Shown here: in pieces, positions 45,621 through 46,747 of the stretch | Layout of the letters: every line of letters begins with the position of its first letter | Position numbering within the stretch: the stretch's first letter is position 1 | Notes under the pieces: generated by a model | Told to the model about the DNA's origin: nothing | The model's database searches: none | What the model saw: the letters and a program-made list of their open reading frames with translations, nothing else | Assembly (NCBI RefSeq): GCF_000739575.1 | Contig: NZ_BBJO01000035.1 | Location: forward strand, 1 to 46,747 | Length of the DNA stretch: 46,747 nucleotides | Direction: 5' to 3' | Source: Halobellus rufus | GTDB lineage: Archaea; Halobacteriota; Halobacteria; Halobacteriales; Haloferacaceae | Program-made: the position numbers and the translations under genes

Positions 45621-46436
45621 TCAGCGGATCCGCCAGCCGGTGCCGTCGTTCTCGACGAGGCCCCGTTCGTCGAGGTGCTCTAACGCGGTCTCGACCCGGT
45701 CGAGGCTCGCGTTGAGGTCGCGGGCGACGTCGCGGGCGCTCTTGGGGCCGCGAACGAGCGTCGAGAGGAGTTCGGCGTAGAAGCGGCTATCGGCCTCCGA
45801 GCCGAGTCGCTCGGAGAGGTCGTCGAGGACGTCGGTGACGCGGCCGTGGACCCACCGCTGCGCCAGGGAGAGTTCGCTCTCGACGTCTTCGAGGTAGGCG
45901 TACTGCTCGGCGAGTTCGGCGACCTCGCCCGCCTCGGCCCCGCCGTTTGCCGCGGCCGTCGCGTCGCTCGGACGACGCCCCGGTCCGTGGGGAGTCTCGA
46001 CGTCCGGATCCGCTCGCTCGGTATCGCCGGTCGACCCGTCTCGTTCCTCGTCCTCGTCGGGTCGCTCGCGGCGCTCGTGGTCGACGTTCTCGTCTGGAGA
46101 CGCCGGAATGTCCAGCGAGATGTGCTGGCACCGACCGCGCATATCCAGGCTTCGGCTGGCCGGGTAGGCGCTCTTCGCGCCGAAGCGGTACGGCGAGACG
46201 CTCACCTCCAATCGGAGGTTCCGCGCGATGTGGAAGTACTTCCGGCGCTGATCGTCCGTCCGGCTCTCGACGAGCCCCGCCTCTTCGAGCCGCCGGAGGT
46301 GGTCGATGACGGCCTTCGGACTGACCCCGAGGTACTCGCTGATCTCGGTGACGTAGCACGGTTTGTGCGAGAGAAGCCGGAGGATACGCCGCCGGTTCTC
46401 GTTCCCGAGGAGATCCAGCAGTACCGCAGCGTCCAT
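45621..46436 (-). CDS. Winged-helix transcriptional regulator with two HTH domains
   Basis: A 271-residue regulator. The N-terminal ArsR-like winged helix is clear: LLGNENRRRILRLLSHKPCYVTEIS then VSPKAVIDHLRRLEEAGLVES and a basic wing. An acidic, His- and Pro-containing linker (about 120-185) leads to a helical stretch. A second winged helix near the end carries SARDVARDLNASLDRVETALEHLDERGLV. Two HTH domains in one chain suggest a dimer-like monomer. Targets unknown. ATG 46436 is supported by a TATA-like element (CGTAAGAC, 46459-46466) 27 bp upstream. It is convergent with the preceding membrane gene. Confidence 0.85.
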   Translation of the reverse strand: MDAAVLLDLLGNENRRRILRLLSHKPCYVTEISEYLGVSPKAVIDHLRRLEEAGLVESRTDDQRRKYFHIARNLRLEVSVSPYRFGAKSAYPASRSLDMRGRCQHISLDIPASPDENVDHERRERPDEDEERDGSTGDTERADPDVETPHGPGRRPSDATAAANGGAEAGEVAELAEQYAYLEDVESELSLAQRWVHGRVTDVLDDLSERLGSEADSRFYAELLSTLVRGPKSARDVARDLNASLDRVETALEHLDERGLVENDGTGWRIR

Positions 46437-46663
46437 AACGAGAGGTAAATCGCCGGGACGTAAGACGCTGACGCATTTACTGGCGGTCCTCACCCACCCC
46501 AGTAGGAGTGCGAACCTACCCCAATGCAGCCTTCGATGGCGAACAGTCGGCACGGGCTGCGGTCGGAGTGCAGCCGCCGCTTCGATCCCGCGTCGGCGTG
46601 CCGAACTACCGCGAGCGACGCGGGGGCGGACGTCACGTCACGGGGACGCTGGCCCCGTCTTCG

Positions 46664-46671
46664 TATATAAA
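46664..46671. promoter_or_regulatory. Near-consensus TATA box, gene not identified
   Basis: TATATAAA (TTTATATA on the minus strand) is one of the most consensus-like boxes in the window. Leftward it would transcribe toward 46640, where I see no gene before the HTH regulator at 46436. Rightward it would run antisense to the partial gene. A small RNA or an unrecognised small protein is possible. Confidence 0.35.
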
Positions 46672-46706
46672 CGCTCGCCGGTGTCGCTCCGGGTGTCGAT
46701 CGCCGT

Positions 46707-46747
46707 TCAGTCCGACTCGTGGCGATCGAACGCCCACGCGGCGTAGC
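46707..46747 (-). CDS. 3' end of an unidentified gene entering from the right
   Basis: Minus-strand codons read YAAWAFDRHESD before a TGA (46707-46709). The acidic, aromatic ending and codon use look like a real haloarchaeal C-terminus, but twelve residues are too few to name the protein. The rest lies beyond the right edge. Confidence 0.4.
   Translation of the reverse strand, partial: YAAWAFDRHESD

Noticed and set aside
1..46747. Search for CRISPR arrays, insertion sequences, integrases and tRNA genes
   Set aside because: No regularly spaced repeats, transposase motifs, terminal repeats with target duplications, or cloverleaf sequences seen.

Overview
The window is haloarchaeal chromosome (class Halobacteria, euryarchaeal salt-loving archaea). 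The evidence is high GC, strongly acidic predicted proteins (Asp/Glu-rich, few lysines), leaderless genes with a TATA-like box about 25-28 bp before the start codon, a Tat-type lipoprotein signal on PstS, and families typical of this class (SAMP1, DUF5786, DUF5820, DUF63, paired PrkA kinases). No genus can be named from this alone. I see no tRNA, rRNA, insertion sequence, integrase or CRISPR array.

Layout. 1-5.6 kb: 3' end of transcription factor S, a structured spacer, a small membrane protein, an alpha/beta hydrolase, a PspA-like coiled-coil protein, a 4-TM protein, a glutamate-cysteine-ligase-like enzyme and a DUF5820 protein. 6-13.8 kb: a stress operon prkA1-prkA2-yeaH-spoVR behind a promoter carrying a perfect 24-bp palindrome. 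13.8-16.7 kb: SAMP1 and two related membrane/TrkA-like proteins. 16.8-18.7 kb: arsenic resistance (arsR-acr3-arsC). 18.8-29.4 kb: a phosphate island, with polyphosphate kinase and a PPP-type phosphatase on the minus strand, a coiled-coil protein divergent from the Pst system, then pstS-pstC-pstA-pstB and an AbrB-PhoU regulator. An octamer GTTCGGTA occurs three times in the non-coding DNA of that island. 29.5-32.4 kb: a K+ channel and an HPP/Usp protein. 32.4-36.7 kb: nucleoside and sugar catabolism (udp, a PfkB kinase, deoC) with small membrane proteins. 37-46.7 kb: a membrane histidine kinase, an Mqo-like flavoprotein, a cold-shock protein, a CopD-like membrane protein, a glycosyltransferase, a spermidine-synthase-like membrane enzyme, a two-headed winged-helix regulator, and the last codons of a gene entering from the right edge.

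A property of the whole window is that eight genes are broken by single-base (or near-single-base) frameshifts. In each, the protein resumes sensibly in the next frame: prkA1, the upstream TrkA-like protein, pstA, the K+ channel, udp, the 33.2-33.8 kb membrane protein, the DUF63 protein and the CopD-like protein. Seven look like lost bases and one like a gained G in a G8 run. Indel errors in the assembly explain this better than decay of eight mostly core genes. I annotate them as full-length CDS with the break marked.

Best leads for something new: the phosphate-island box and its possible control of the divergent coiled-coil gene; the pairing of PPK1 with an ApaH/PPP-type phosphatase; the palindrome controlling the PrkA/SpoVR operon; and a SAMP1 whose di-glycine is followed by three more residues and which contains no lysine.
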